Positions 52,501 through 64,000 of a stretch of 64,000 bases of DNA are shown here, one piece after another. Numbering within the stretch: the stretch's first letter is position 1; each line of letters opens with the position of its first letter. Location: NCBI GenBank assembly GCA_027886175.1, contig JAJNNQ010000075.1:85539001-85603000 (forward strand). Reading direction: 5' to 3'. Made by a program: the position numbers and the translations under genes. This DNA comes from Phylloscopus collybita (taxonomy: Eukaryota; Chordata; Aves; Passeriformes; Phylloscopidae). The notes below the pieces were generated by a model. The model saw only the letters and a program-made list of their open reading frames with translations, searched no databases and had not been told where the DNA came from.

Positions 52501-54500
52501 AATAGTTAAAACCAGAACCAAAAATAGCTTCCTGAATCTACTTCAGGATTCTGAACATAAAATGTTTAGTACTCCCAAATGATACTCTTTGGTATTTAAT
52601 TCCTCCAACATTCCTATTTTTCTTCTAATTGGCGTTTGGAGATTTTTTTTTTTCCTTCTGTAGTGTATGGCTTTTTTTCTTTTGGTTAGTGCTTTGGATT
52701 GGCAATTTTGATATTTCTGTAGTCAGATTTGAACAGGCCACTTTTTCTGGGTGGATTATAAGAGAAATTATTTCTGTGCTATGCCGTTGCCTTTGGTGCA
52801 GTTCTATAATTTATGGAGAAGATAAAAAAATCTCAACTAAATTGCACTTTGTGCATGTCAGCCAGAAGAGGGAGCCAGTATAAACCCAATGGCAGTCAAC
52901 GAGCAGCTTTCAGTTGACAACCAAAAATGTTTACACATTTGAAGGAGACTTCATACAGTGTTTTATAGTCTGTACTGAATTTTACATAAATTTTAAGGGG
53001 AACAGTTGCTAAAACACAGGAATTACTCCTCTAATTTACTAACCTTTTTCCAGTGGAGGCCAATAAGAAATTGTTTAGATTAAAAAATGATGCTCTCATC
53101 AGGCTTGCTTGTGCTAGAAGTAGTAGGGATTCATCCTTATTCTTCACTGAAATGCTTATGGTAGAAATGGAAACTTTTGTTAGGATGCAAGGTAAAAAGA
53201 GTAAATATTTTAGTTACCAATAAAGGATTGCTCCTCCAAAGCAATGTATATAATTTTAAAAAAAGTCAGTATTGTAGCTTCTAGTGTTTATATTCTGAAA
53301 TGTAAAGACTCTTGTTCTAGGTACTAGAAGATTAGTAGATTTTTCTCTTTTTTATCTAAATACATACTCCTTTCCTCATCTTCACATGCTTGAGTACCTT
53401 GGCAATATTCCTGGTGTACTGTTAAAAAAAAAAGATGTTGCTTTTATCCTTGTGGTTTGGGAGGATGGGAACTCCTGACTGACCACTCATCTGCAGTTTT
53501 GGGGTTTTTTTGACTCCCGTGCCATGCTGGGTTTCTCCTTGGAAAACTCACTTCTATAGGTTTAACTTCTTCAAAATTCTATATGTTACTGCACCTTTGG
53601 ACACTGTGCTTTTGCTCTGACATTGTATCAAAGAAAAGCTCCTTCCTGTCATTGGTCCCTTTTTTTTTTTAATCCTCCTATGTAAAGGAATTTAAATCTA
53701 TTTGTGGTGTTCCAGGGATCAGCCTATTTTATGGAGAAATTTGGAGCTTTTTACAGCATGTCTGAGAGTGCTTGTGATTGGGAGTGGGAATCATAATAGC
53801 AGTGTTTAGCTGGGCACCAAGGAGCAAATATTTTAAAAGGCTTAAATGACCCAGAAAATGTACCCTTCTTAGCCCTCTAGAACTCCTGGACAGGGTTATG
53901 AACAAAGCTTTGGTCCCAAGGAGCCTGAGGGACGACCCTCCTTCGCACAGGGAGTGGTGGGGGTGGTACAGGAGCAGAGGCACTTGAGCTAGATCCACCT
54001 TGGTGTAAAAAAAATAAAAAAGGGCAGCAGCATTACTTTGCTAGAATATTCAGAGGTGAATTTATTCCTAAAGCTGCAGTTGAACTGAGTGGTCACAATG
54101 AAGAGCCTGGCTGGTTTAGGTGGAACTGATTTCACTTTCTCTGGTATTAATCCAAGTTGTGAACATTGTGTTATTCAGTATTTTCCAAGTTGTGGTGTAT
54201 AAATCATGCCGTAATAAATAGGTCTTCACTGATCCAAGGATCCAAGTTGTATTCTTTATTATTTTTAGCCAAAAATTTGACAGTGAAGGGCATCAGAAGG
54301 TCTGTTAGATTTTCATAGTGATCCATGGTCTAGAAAGTTTGAAAACTGATGGTGCATGTTTTACTGCAAAGACTTCATATTTTTTTCAGACTTTGTCTTA
54401 CTTGTTGTCTGGCTAAAAAAAAAACCAAACAAACCAAGAAAGTTTTTCAGAATAAGGCAGTTAAATCTATTAAATGCAATATTTAAATTGGGCAGGAAAG

Positions 54501-54543
<43 letters not shown>
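54501..54543. repeat. 43-base A homopolymer
   Basis: An uninterrupted A run in FARS2 intron 2, preceded by ggcaggaaag and followed by ggagcaaagtg. I see no processed transcript upstream and no flanking duplication, so a retrocopy tail is not supported. It creates Lys-run and Phe-run ORFs on the two strands, which are spurious. Confidence 0.97.
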
Positions 54544-54545
<2 letters not shown>

Positions 54546-57500
54546 AGCAAAGTGTCCACAAGTCTATTTGGGAAGCCTAAGGTACTTGAAAGGAATTTCT
54601 ACTGCTACAGAAACAAACAGAAGTCTATCACAGATATCTTATTATATCAGGTATCTGAGTGGCAGTGTTACTTTTTCTTTATGGTTTTTAAACATCTTTA
54701 GTGTTTTTCCTTTTCTTACAGAAACACTTTGATTAGGTTAAAAAAATAATAATCATAAAAAAAAAAACCCAGCCCTTCCCCCCCACAAAACAAGAGAGGT
54801 TACCTTTCTTTGGTGTAATTGGAGAACTGGAATGGAAGGATGTAGAAATTAAGGTGACCACTTTCAAGCGTGTGAGTTGAAGTAATTTTTGCCATTTTCT
54901 GCCCCCAAAAATCCTTATTGATATGCAGTGAAAAGCCTCCTCTCATGTGGATCATGGGCTGTGTATCTCTTTGGTGTCTGAAGCTGGCTGCGTCAGGGTG
55001 TATGGTTACACTTTGGAGCCTAAAAGAGACTGAAAGTTTTCTCTTTGAGCTATCTATTGGTAGCATCATCTTCATCGTTCCTGATCCATTGGTAGAGTCT
55101 TGAGTTCCACAGCACATCTAAAATGTTTTGGAAAGGGTTTGCTATTTGTAAGTGGATTCAGAGTGCAGCTGTTGGTTCATTTTTAGAGATATTTATTAGG
55201 GCCAGTGAGACAAAATGTGTTTAGTGTGGCAAGGTTGGGTGTAGATCCTCATCTAGAGATAATCTTAAATGCTGGTTTGCCTTTTGAGTATAAGTATGTG
55301 AGCATGATTTATTCATTATCTTAATCACTGGTGTATGCATGAGTGGCAGGAGGAATACACAACTGCATTGTGGAAAGACAGGATATAGTTACAGATCTCT
55401 CTGATCTGAAACCTATACTGAATGCCATCCTGCAAAGAGGCACTTAATTTTGAATACTAAATGTATGGATAATGAAGGGATATGAGACTAAAACGCCTGT
55501 CAAGTGACTGAGGAAACGTTGGGGTCTTTGTTTAAATCACAAGTGTTACTTCTGCCCTTCATGCCAGGCTGAGAAATACTGGAATGTGCTTTTGAAGGAC
55601 CATTTTTACTTATCCAGTTAAAACTCGATGTCTTCTTGCCATCACATGTTATCAAATTGATTTTTATTATGAGTTAAACTGTGAGTACACTTCGTGCCAC
55701 ATGGTTAAGTCATTTCAGTTCCTTCTGCTTTCTCCTTTGTAATGCAGCATCAGTGAGATATGCTGATAAATCCTGGTAAATGTTAATTTTTTTGACTTCT
55801 TTATGGTGATACAATATTCAGTGTTTTGCACACCTTCACTCAAAGAAAAATCTTCTTGTCCTTACACTAGACAGACACGTAGGTATTCAATTTATGGCTG
55901 CAGGAAATTTCTTTCCTGCTTGTAGTTGTGACTGATTGTATTCAATACGATAAGATAGTGCCTGCTGTTTTAGCCTGCACTGAAGGAATGAATGAATGTG
56001 AAAATGTTGTCTTGGATGTGTCAGTGTTTTATGCAAGATGTTAGGGGTTTTTTTTCTCTATTTGCTAGGTATGTGCTTCAGAAAAATTGACATCAAAAAG
56101 GAGCAACTGTTGGTGATTCTTCATTTTATTCAAGCTTTGACTTTCCTGGCTTTATGTATACAGTAATGTTGAAGTGTTTCTAATCCAAGACATGTACTTA
56201 GCACAGTTCAATCATTGTAATAGTGAGATTGGTGTGTTGGTTTAAAGTTGCTCGTATTGACATAGCAATGTCAGTGAATGGAAAGTCAGGAATAAATATT
56301 AATACAACTGCAAGGTATCTCTCTTTTTCTCGGTATAATCCTATCTGCAGCTGATAGAACCTCTATGGAGAATACCAAAGTGCCTCTCAGTGCCTGACTG
56401 TAAGGGGGGCTGTTGTCTTGCCTGTTTCAGGCAAGTATTTTCAGAGCCTGTCTGAACTGGACTATAGTCTTGCCTGTGCCCAAAGTGACCCAGCCCTGTT
56501 CCATGTGCCAGCTCATCTCTTGGTGCTGCTAGTATGCTGATACTTGATTACCAAGCTGAACTTGACCTTTTTCACATCCCTCAGTTTCTTCCCTTCTCCC
56601 TTCCTTCTACTGTCCATCTGGACCCACCTACCAGCCTGGCTCAGTACACTGCTGCATGGACCCTTGTCCTGGCATGGAGAAGGAGATAATGTGTATGACT
56701 GGTTTGGCAGGATTAGGGCTCAGGCAGGTGACAGGGCTGGATTATGATTCAATGTATTTAATGGTTCTTGCATGTTTCCACATCTGATATAAACCCCTGA
56801 AACAGAATTTTGCTTAAGACAGTAATTGTGATATCAACATTTCAGAAATAGTTCAACAGTAAGGAAAAGTATTTCTATGTACTTGTTGAGGTGTATGCTG
56901 TGTTTTAGAGGCTGTTCTTTGCAGTGGTCTGAGAAGCCAGTCTTAAGCTGAAGGGGGGAGTGAAGGGGAAAAGGAGGAAGAGTTTCATGTCCAAAAATAC
57001 TGCTCATAGGTAAATTAACAAATGTACCTTCTTATGTGTAAATACAGTGTATTCTGATCCAAAGAGGGAACATCCCAGTTGCCTGAAGGGTATTTCTGGC
57101 TGAGTGAGTGAGTCAGTCAATAGAAAAAATAGCTACCTGTATAGGGTAGTTCAGAACAGGAACCTAATTTAGCTGCTCTGTGTGCCTCTGTGAGGGAGCC
57201 TGTGTCTCTCCACTGGCTACCTGGTGAGCCTAAGACAATTATTCTCCCTAGGCTAATGCTGGCCTCTCTGAATTCCCCTGGCTTTCAAAACCACATGCTG
57301 GATCACCGATCTGGCTTGCTGACACAAATTAGTTGTAGGGTGGGTATTATCTGCTTGTTCCAGTCAAGGTAGGAATAATGTCAGTAAAAAGAAGGGGGTT
57401 TAATCTTTCAGATGAGCACTTGAATAAAGAATCTGTTATTTAAAAGTGTGATGCTTTGTTTGTCAAGCTGCTGCCTTTTGGTTAGTAAAGGCATTTTTGT

Positions 57501-58568
57501 TAGACTGGTGGAGAATCATTTTATTTGGTATTTATGCTTTCCCTTTTTAAGTTAGTATTTTCTGCAGCACACTAAGGAGATTAACTGGAGAAGTGTTTTC
57601 TCAAATTGCCAGCAATCTCCTTGTGGCTAGCAGTAAAAAGTTAAATGCTACTGTTTGTGGGTTTTGGTTTTTTGTATTCCTTCAATCCACTTGGTGCTAG
57701 TTTGCTATCTAAACTTAGACTCTTCATTCATTGTGTCTGTAGGAAATGTGCTAGAAACTAGTCCTAATTAATTGTATCTAGCATTTGTGGACTACCAGAG
57801 ATTCACTTGAACTTTTCGTTTAGAGCATTTAGTACTCTGAAGGCATCAAACTGCAGTTAAAGCAGCTTCTGTGGGTATCCATGAGTTGTTAAGGTTGCAC
57901 ACTATTCGTGGCATCTCCTATATAGGAGCTATTTATGCTGGGAGGCTTAATGGGAAGAAAATCTCAGTGCATGTTTTTTCCTTCTGTGTGTGCTTGATTG
58001 ACGTGGGGAAGGTAGAGGAGGGGTAGGAAAGGGCACTAGAAACGCTTTCACAGCTGCCTCTCCCTACCCTCCAGACTTCACCTCAGATACCGGGTTTTGT
58101 ACAGCTGTAAGGATTTCCAACAAAAATACTCTTTAGAGTGTAAAACCACCTGCTTGTCTCCCCAAGACACAGAGCCTCCAACCATGTTGTTTAATAGATG
58201 TGTTTTATTGGTCTCTCTGAGAGGATATAGATTTGCTGGTACGTTTCTGGCCAGGATCACCTTGCCAGAAACATATGGGGATATGCAGAAAACAGAAATC
58301 TTCAATTTGCAGCTGATGTGGTAGGAAGCAGTGTCTGAATGAAGGGCAAGTCTGCCACATCCCAAAACAGTTGTCCCTGTGCTTTGTAACTTATCTGGAA
58401 ACGCCCACCTGAGATCATGAATCCTTACACGTCCTGTAGACAAAATTCCTGGTCACAAGAAGGATCCTGTGTGTGGGAACATATAGGAAAATGGTAGTCC
58501 TTAAATGAATATAAACTGTACCCAGAATGAATAAACTGTAAGCAGCTTAAGTCTCATTAAACTGCCAG

Positions 58569-58740
58569 GGTTGGTGGTTTGCTTTTTTTTTTTTAATTTT
58601 TTTTTTTAATAGTTTTGTTGGGGTTTTTTTGGTATTTTGTTTGTTTTGTTTTTGTTGTTAGGTTGGTTGGTTGTGTTTTGTTTTTGTGTGGTTTTGTTTT
58701 TTTGGTTTTGTTTCTTTTTTGTTGTTTTGGTATTTCTTTT
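58569..58740. repeat. FARS2: T/G-rich low-complexity tract in intron 2
   Basis: Long T runs are mixed with GGTTGGTTGG, TTTGTTTTG and GTGTGG units over about 170 bp, about 430 bp upstream of exon 3. It gives a Phe/Val/Leu-rich ORF that mimics a membrane protein but is an artefact of composition. A U/GU-rich intronic tract could bind splicing regulators of the CELF or TIA type; this is inference only. Confidence 0.92.
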
Positions 58741-59165
58741 CTATCATTCAAGTACTAAAAGAGCTGAAGTTCTGATAAATGCCATTGTGTTAATTGTGTT
58801 TTGTTGTTTTCGGGGTGTAATTTACATACACTGTATGGAGTACTTTGTTCTGTATGATAATTTTCAAAGTAACTGAATCAGAAAAAGAGTGATGCTTATT
58901 TTTTAAATTATTATTTTCCTATAGCTAATCATATTATTTGAAGATATAGTACAAAAATAAGCCAGATTTAATTATTTGGGTATTTTTGTTCTTACGATGA
59001 TTCATCTCTGCATTTAGTGGGCAGAATTTGTATAAAGTCACAGTCTTTATATTTGTTTTTTACAGTGCAGATAAGATTCCCACTTAAATCAAGGAAACTT
59101 CATTCTTTATTTTCGTTCAGGAGGTCACTGATGCAAGGCATGGTGTGTTTGTGGTTTCGTTCTAG

Positions 59166-59325
59166 TTGTTCTCCAGCATTAAAGATGGTGAAGGTTTACA
59201 GCTGTTTGAGCAAGGCCATCGCACTGCACACAAGCAGGAGTGTCACACCATGGAGGCAGTGAGGCTGGTGGAGTTCAACCTGAAGCAAGTGCTCACAAAG
59301 CTCATGACTCACATCTTTGGTGACG
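59166..59325 (+). CDS. FARS2: FARS2 second coding exon (catalytic domain continued)
   Basis: The 160-bp exon continues the frame from residue 206 without a break. It encodes residues 207-259 plus the first base of codon 260 (phase 1 donor, GACG before gtaggt). The family motif LQLFEQ (217-222), followed by AHKQE (227-231), [15 protein letters not shown] (233-247) and the HIFGD end (255-259), is that of mitochondrial PheRS. It belongs to the catalytic core between motif 2 and the next active-site strand. Its first codons ([10 protein letters not shown]) join directly to the HE that closes the previous exon. The remaining protein, including motif 3 and the C-terminal ferredoxin-like anticodon-binding domain, is outside the window. 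A frame reading on into the intron stops at 59411. Confidence 0.96.
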
Positions 59326-62300
59326 GTAGGTTCCTGCACCTTTTCCCCAGATGGCTCATGGCTGTAGTCATTTGGGCTTTAGAGAAACATTTTGCTGCGC
59401 AACATAGATAGGAAGCTTAGGGGTTGTGTTGGCAGCTGGTAATACAGAAACAGCCAGGTGGGTTTTTCCAAGGGGCATCTCTGGGTTTTCCTAAATACTG
59501 GTGCACACTACACTGTGCTGACTCAGCAGGTTTTTGTGAAAATGTTCTGGTGTGCAGCGTGTCAGAGTAACGTCTTGGGCACGAATACAGGTGGGGCCAT
59601 GTGCAGACCCAACTGCGAGCAGCGGTCTGGCCGAAGCAGTGGGCTCGTCTGTCTGTGTGGGTCCTGCGAGGAGAGGCAGCTCCTGCTCCAACACAGAGCT
59701 GTGCAGGACACCCTCTGCTCCATCCCTGGGGGCCTCTCGCGTCCCTGGAGGGATGGAGCGTGGGTGCAGCATTGCATCTGGGGTGCATGAGAGCTTGGGG
59801 CAGCTGGGCAGGCGCTCAGATCCCGCAGCAGCAGCAGCATGGGGATGGGCAGGAGCAGGGAAGGGGTGCGTGTGTCCGTGTGCCGCTCCGCGCCGTGAGC
59901 AGTTCCCGTGTGCAGATAAATTAAACCTTCCAGCTGAGGGCAGACCATGTTTGCTAAGTTCACATCAAGTTGAGCAGTAATTGTCTTCGGGTACTTACAG
60001 TGGAATGAGGAAAGGTAATGAATGTGTGTATGAATGAAGTATTCTCTCCTCAGAAATACCTGCTTTCAGTGTCAGGAACTGAATTTATAAATGGCCTGAG
60101 TCAAAATTGCTACATTAATGCTATTTCCTGGCAAGGAGGCTGCTCTTCTGAGCTGATTCATTTTTCTGTTGAGGAAATACTGGGTGGTATTAGAATGCAT
60201 GAGTTATCTTGCCTACTTTCTAAGGTCTTTTAAGATGTTTACTGTGCTTAGAGCAGTAGTTCCAAGAGTGGATTGGTAATGATACCAAGTTCTATATATG
60301 ACTGCTTGAATATTTTTCTGAATTTCTGAAGCTAAATTATAGCATGCAAAACTTTTACCACTTAGTGCTCTATTCCACCTGGACAAAAATTTTTAAGTTC
60401 CTCAGCTCAGAGCTTTTTGTAGATGTATTTTACTTAACAGCGACCTTTTGAAACATACAAAATTGGGATGAAAGTGAGTAACAGTAAGAATGATACATTT
60501 AGATCAACCTCAGATGCTGAGGATGTTTAAAGTGAGCAATTTCTTGGAGTTATTAGTGGTATCTGTTCACAGATGCTGCACTTTAGCATGCACCTCAGCA
60601 TGTTGGCTATTATTTGTTCTTATACAGTCCTCAGTAGCTAAAAAGACATTAAAATATATTTGTAAATTATTTTAAATGTACAAACTAAAAGTAGATGCCA
60701 CCTGTTGGGATTTTCTATTTCTGTACCCCAAATATTTTTCCTGGAATACAAACACAAGATACAGTTATTGAATTAAATTTAATTATAGATATATATGTCT
60801 ATATATATGTGTATTTCCCTCCCTGCCCCATTCATGGAGATATTGGAATTCAAAATATTCAAAGTTCATGTTAGACATAAGGTATGTGAGATTAGTGCAC
60901 TGCAACTGTCTTGGGGCACACATAAATAAATTTGTCTTTTGACAGCTGTCATCTTTCAATTAGCATTTTACTCTTTACTTTACACAATACTCTTGATTCT
61001 TTTTTGTTTCTTGACTCATATAAATTTTAATGTAAAATTTAAAATGTGTTTAAATGTGTTGCTCTTAGTAAGCTTCTGTTTTTCCATATGTGGGTATTTC
61101 ATAAGGCCCCATGTTCTGTTAAAAGCAAAAATTTAATTCCTTTATACTTGACATCAGTTGTACTCTTTATAACCAGTGCTGTCAGCAGAATATTGTAGTG
61201 AAGTTGCTCGTCTTTTCTAGCAGGATAGCATGACCACAGCTGCATTAACTGACTGAAATGTTGCATTGTCGTACAGTGAACTGTTTTTTATAGGCAGATT
61301 GTTTGGGTTGTGTATGATTAAGTCTGCTGTATATGTTACTTTGGTATAAACTAGCTTGAGCCTGAAGTCCTGGACTTGGAAGCTGCACTTCTGCAGTGCT
61401 TCTCTGGGAATTTACTAGCTCAGGTTGATGATAGATTGAGGATCTCTGCAGAAGGGTCATAGCACTGACTTGCCTTTTTTTTCTTTTTCCTCTTTTTTTT
61501 TTTAATGTTCTAGGTTAGTTTTCATAATATTTAATGGGACAGTTGGGCTCTACCTGATTCCTACCACACTATTTGGACAATTGAGTGTTGACAAAACAAA
61601 GTTGCATAAAAATCACTGTGTTGTTCTGAGGAAGGTCGAAGACTTAATGGAATCTGAACTTACTCTTATTACATAAATTTGTCCTTTTATGTCTTTCTGG
61701 TTTTGCCAACAGGCAAAGGAATGACAGCTATTAGTGGAGGGAGAAAGTTCTGGAGCATCCGATCAGTTGTCTTAAAAACTTGACAATGTAAAGTAGTTCT
61801 TTTCATGGCATTTTCTGGTGGTATGACATGCCTGATTTTGCATTCTACAGGTAACTGTCTTTCAGTTTCTTCCATTTTTCTGTCAGGAATCTATTTCAAA
61901 TACTACACCTAGACATTACCTTTCTTAGTTGTCCTCTGTTACCTCCGTAAGGTGCACACTTAAAATCCACTAATTTAAATTACACCTCCATCTCCCCATA
62001 CAGTTCTGCCAGTGTAGGTAGTCTGTTAGTTCTCATTTTAGTTACCTAGTAACAAGGCTGTCCAAGTTTTCCTCATAAAGTTAGCCAGTCTTTCTCAACT
62101 ATGGTTCTTTCTCTAAACCTGTAGTTTGCCAAAAGCTTTCTGCACCCTGAGAGATTCAGAAATAATCTTACCATAGCAAGTAAAAAACAATGACTGTGTG
62201 CTGGTTCTGTGATTTGTTGCTTTACATGAAATGGCTCAAAATTCACTGCTGTCCCATATTTATTTACCCAGTTCCTGGGCACTGGAAAGGGAGGGCAGGA

Positions 62301-63039
62301 GAGTGAGTAATGCTGTGCTTTGACTGATGGCTTTGCCACTGCTGGTCCTCACTGAGCCACCACTGCATATCTTTTAAATCAAACATGTTCTGCACATTCT
62401 GCTTCTTAATTCTGTTGTACTGATGCCTCCTTTGAGTGCATGGCGATCTATGAGTGTAGAGTGTAGTTTAAAAAAAAATCATTTATCAAGGACATAATGA
62501 TCTGGCTAATAACTTCTGAAAACATGTGAGCTAATGCAGGTTTATATGGGCAGCCAGCTCCTGTCTGCTGCAAGTATGATGAATTATCTGAAACAACAAG
62601 GTGCAGAGTACTTACAAATCGACGCACACCTCAAGAGGCCACAGTTCAATACCTTCTGTGCTTCCCAGCACCCTCCATGCACCCCTCTCCTTTTTCTTCC
62701 ATGACCTCGTCTCTAAAAATAATCCTCACAGCAACAAAGAGAATTTCTGGTCAGTGAAGACCATCTGGGTCTCAGGCTTTGTTGCTTCTGTGCTGTAGTG
62801 TAGCAATAGGCTGCTTCAATGCATTTGATTTGTTCTTTTTTTCTTTTCTTTCTTTTTCAGAGCTTTTGGTCAAGCCTTTTTCATTATGAGACTCAATTAG
62901 GCCAGCACTTGTTTAGCTTAATATCTGATAACATCATTACTTTTGAGTGCAGGCTACGACCAATTCCTTATCTGGATTCAGTGTTCAGAAATAACAATAA
63001 TTATTCACTATTTCCATACTGATCTGACATGTAAGTTAC
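59326..63039 (+). other. FARS2: FARS2 intron 3, first part
   Basis: Begins with donor GTAGGT. The next coding exon was not found before the window ends. Apart from the CpG-rich block at 59551-59915 the sequence is AT-rich, with (TA)n/(TATG)n at about 60787-60816 and T runs near 61481-61503. No nested gene or family-assigned repeat was recognised up to the LTR. Confidence 0.75.
59551..59915. other. CpG-rich block at the start of FARS2 intron 3
   Basis: Counting by eye gives 20 CpG dinucleotides in about 365 bp, in a G+C-rich setting. The densest cluster is at 59884-59895 (CCGCTCCGCGCCG). A short (GCA)n run lies at about 59825-59838. ORFs overlap in five frames here, as is usual for GC-rich DNA, and none is a recognisable protein. 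It could be a small intragenic CpG island, an alternative promoter or a GC-rich repeat. It starts only about 225 bp after exon 3. Confidence 0.55.
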
Positions 63040-64000
63040 TGTATTGGGTTTGCATGGTAAGGTTTTGGTAGCAGGGAGACTGCAGAGGTGGCTTCTGTGA
63101 GGAGCTGCCAGATATTTACTCCTTGTCTGACAAAGCCAGTGCCAGCCAGCTCCAAGATGGACCCACTGCTGGCCAAAGCTGAGCCCATCAGTGATGGTAG
63201 TAGCACCTCTGGGATAACACACTTGAAAAGGGAGAAAAGAAATCCTGTGCAATTTGTAGCCAGGGAGAGGAATGAGAACGTGTGTGACAAACAGCCCTCC
63301 AGATACCTTTGTTGAGACACAAAGTCAGTGGAGAAGGAGGGAGAGGAGGTGTTCCAGGTGCCTGAGTGGTGATTTCCCTTGCTGCCCAGGATGCAGACCA
63401 TGGTTAAGTAGCTGTGCCCCTCCAGCCCATGGAGATCCAGGGGGATACAGAGATCCTCCTGCAGCTCATGGAGAAGCCCATGTGGAGCAGGTGGATTCCC
63501 AAAGAGGGCTGGGACCCTGTTGGAAACCTGCACTGGAGCAGGGTTTTGGCAGGACCTGTGGCCCTGTGGAGAGACCCATGCTGGAGCAGAAGGTTCCTGA
63601 GGGACTGCATCTGTGGAAGGGACTCATGCTGGTGCAATTAATGAAGGACTGTCTTTGGTGGGCATGACTCCACCCTGGAGCAGGGGAAAAGTGTCAGAGA
63701 AAATGAGGAATGAACTGACTGCAGCCCCCATTCCCCATCCCCACTGCCGGTGAGGAGTAGGTAGAGATTTTGGGAGTGGAGTTGAGCCTGGAAGAAGGGA
63801 GGGATGGGGGAAGTTTTTTTCAAGATTTAGTTTTTATTTCCCATTATCCTACTCTGATTTGATTGGTAGTAAGTTAAACGACTTTCCCCAAGTCAAGTCT
63901 GGTTTGCCCATGACTATAGTTGGTGAGTGATCTCTTCCTGCCCTTATCTCAACCCATGAGCCTTTCATTGTATTTTCTACCCCCAGTCCAGTTGAGGAGG
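63040..64000 (+). mobile_element. ERVL-like LTR, sense to FARS2, cut by window end
   Basis: Starts TGTATTGGGTTTGCATGG and follows, from memory, a widespread avian ERVL-type LTR. Landmarks are the block AGCCCATCAGTGATGGTAG (63181), a GGATAACACACTTGAAAAG promoter-like segment (63211), repeated ATGGAGA and CTGGAGCAG units (about 63430-63690), and a 3' part with TTATCCTACTCTGATTTGAT (63844-63863). The poly(A) site position reads GTAGTAAGTTAAAC, so a canonical AATAAA is absent. Probably only about 100 bp of the LTR lie beyond the edge, so whether it is solo or the 5' LTR of a provirus cannot be told. The 165-codon minus-strand ORF and 131-codon + strand ORF inside it are not retroviral genes. Confidence 0.83.

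Larger units (their letters stand above)
49525..59165 (+). other. FARS2: FARS2 intron 2
   Basis: A 9641-bp intron from donor GTATGA to an acceptor ending TTCGTTCTAG. The pyrimidine tract of the acceptor is poor, interrupted by several Gs. A possible branch site lies in ggtcactgatg (59122-59132). Content is AT-rich non-coding DNA. It includes a more GC-rich patch at about 50410-50700 with a 161-codon chance ORF (50416-50901), and another at about 56340-56740. The A run and T/G tract are listed separately. No nested gene or family-assigned transposon was recognised. Confidence 0.88.

Noticed and set aside
54356..54701. ORFs with poly-Lys or poly-Phe runs
   Set aside because: They are created by the 43-base A run.
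58637..58876. ORF resembling a multi-span membrane protein
   Set aside because: Its apparent membrane segments are the translation of the T/G-rich low-complexity tract.
59417..59980. Cluster of five overlapping ORFs of 93-142 codons
   Set aside because: ORFs open in many frames on both strands because the block is GC-rich and stop codons are rare. None shows a domain.
59326..63039. Next FARS2 coding exon within the window
   Set aside because: I looked for the expected continuation of the catalytic domain in all + frames between 59326 and 64000 and found nothing resembling it, so it is placed beyond the right edge.
63036..63533. 165-codon minus-strand ORF, the longest non-FARS2 ORF
   Set aside because: It lies antisense inside a recognisable LTR; such frames are by-products of the LTR sequence and not a retroviral gene.
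1..64000. tRNA, rRNA, snRNA genes, CRISPR arrays or phage/bacterial systems
   Set aside because: No tRNA-like B box with cloverleaf context, no snRNA landmarks, no regularly spaced direct repeats and no bacterial operon structure were seen. The sequence is vertebrate nuclear DNA.

Overview
The window looks like nuclear DNA of a bird, most likely a songbird or close neoavian relative. The evidence is CR1 LINE fragments in several states of decay, three long terminal repeats (LTRs) resembling class III (ERVL-like) avian endogenous retrovirus LTRs, AT-rich intronic sequence with vertebrate splice sites, and two exons of one vertebrate nuclear gene. The species assignment is inference from repeat families recognised by eye.

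The only gene I can support is FARS2, mitochondrial phenylalanyl-tRNA synthetase, on the + strand. Its first coding exon (48907-49524) carries the start codon, a basic mitochondrial targeting leader and the first part of the class II catalytic domain, up to and including motif 2. The next coding exon (59166-59325) joins it in phase 0 and ends in phase 1. Together they give 259 complete codons of a protein usually about 450 residues long. The remaining catalytic exons and the C-terminal anticodon-binding domain must lie beyond the right edge. No non-coding first exon or promoter was recognised, so 1-48888 is read as FARS2 intron 1 or sequence upstream of it.

Layout: 1-4.8 kb is repeat-rich, with one CpG-containing block of uncertain origin and two antisense solo LTRs. 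From 4.8 to 48.9 kb the DNA is AT-rich and non-coding, with five CR1-type fragments (near 12.1, 18.1, 24.8-25.7, 34.1-34.4 and 38.3-38.8 kb), long T and T/G tracts, and two good small inverted repeats. Intron 2 (9641 bp) holds a 43-base A run and a T/G-rich tract. Intron 3 begins with a short CpG-rich block just after exon 3, and at 63040 enters a sense-strand LTR that runs off the end.

I found no bacterial-type system, CRISPR array, tRNA or rRNA gene, and no second protein-coding gene. The many short ORFs are chance ORFs in low-complexity or repeat DNA. The observations most worth checking are the 53-nt near-perfect hairpin at 23465-23517, the CpG-rich block after exon 3, and the LTR promoters inside or near FARS2.
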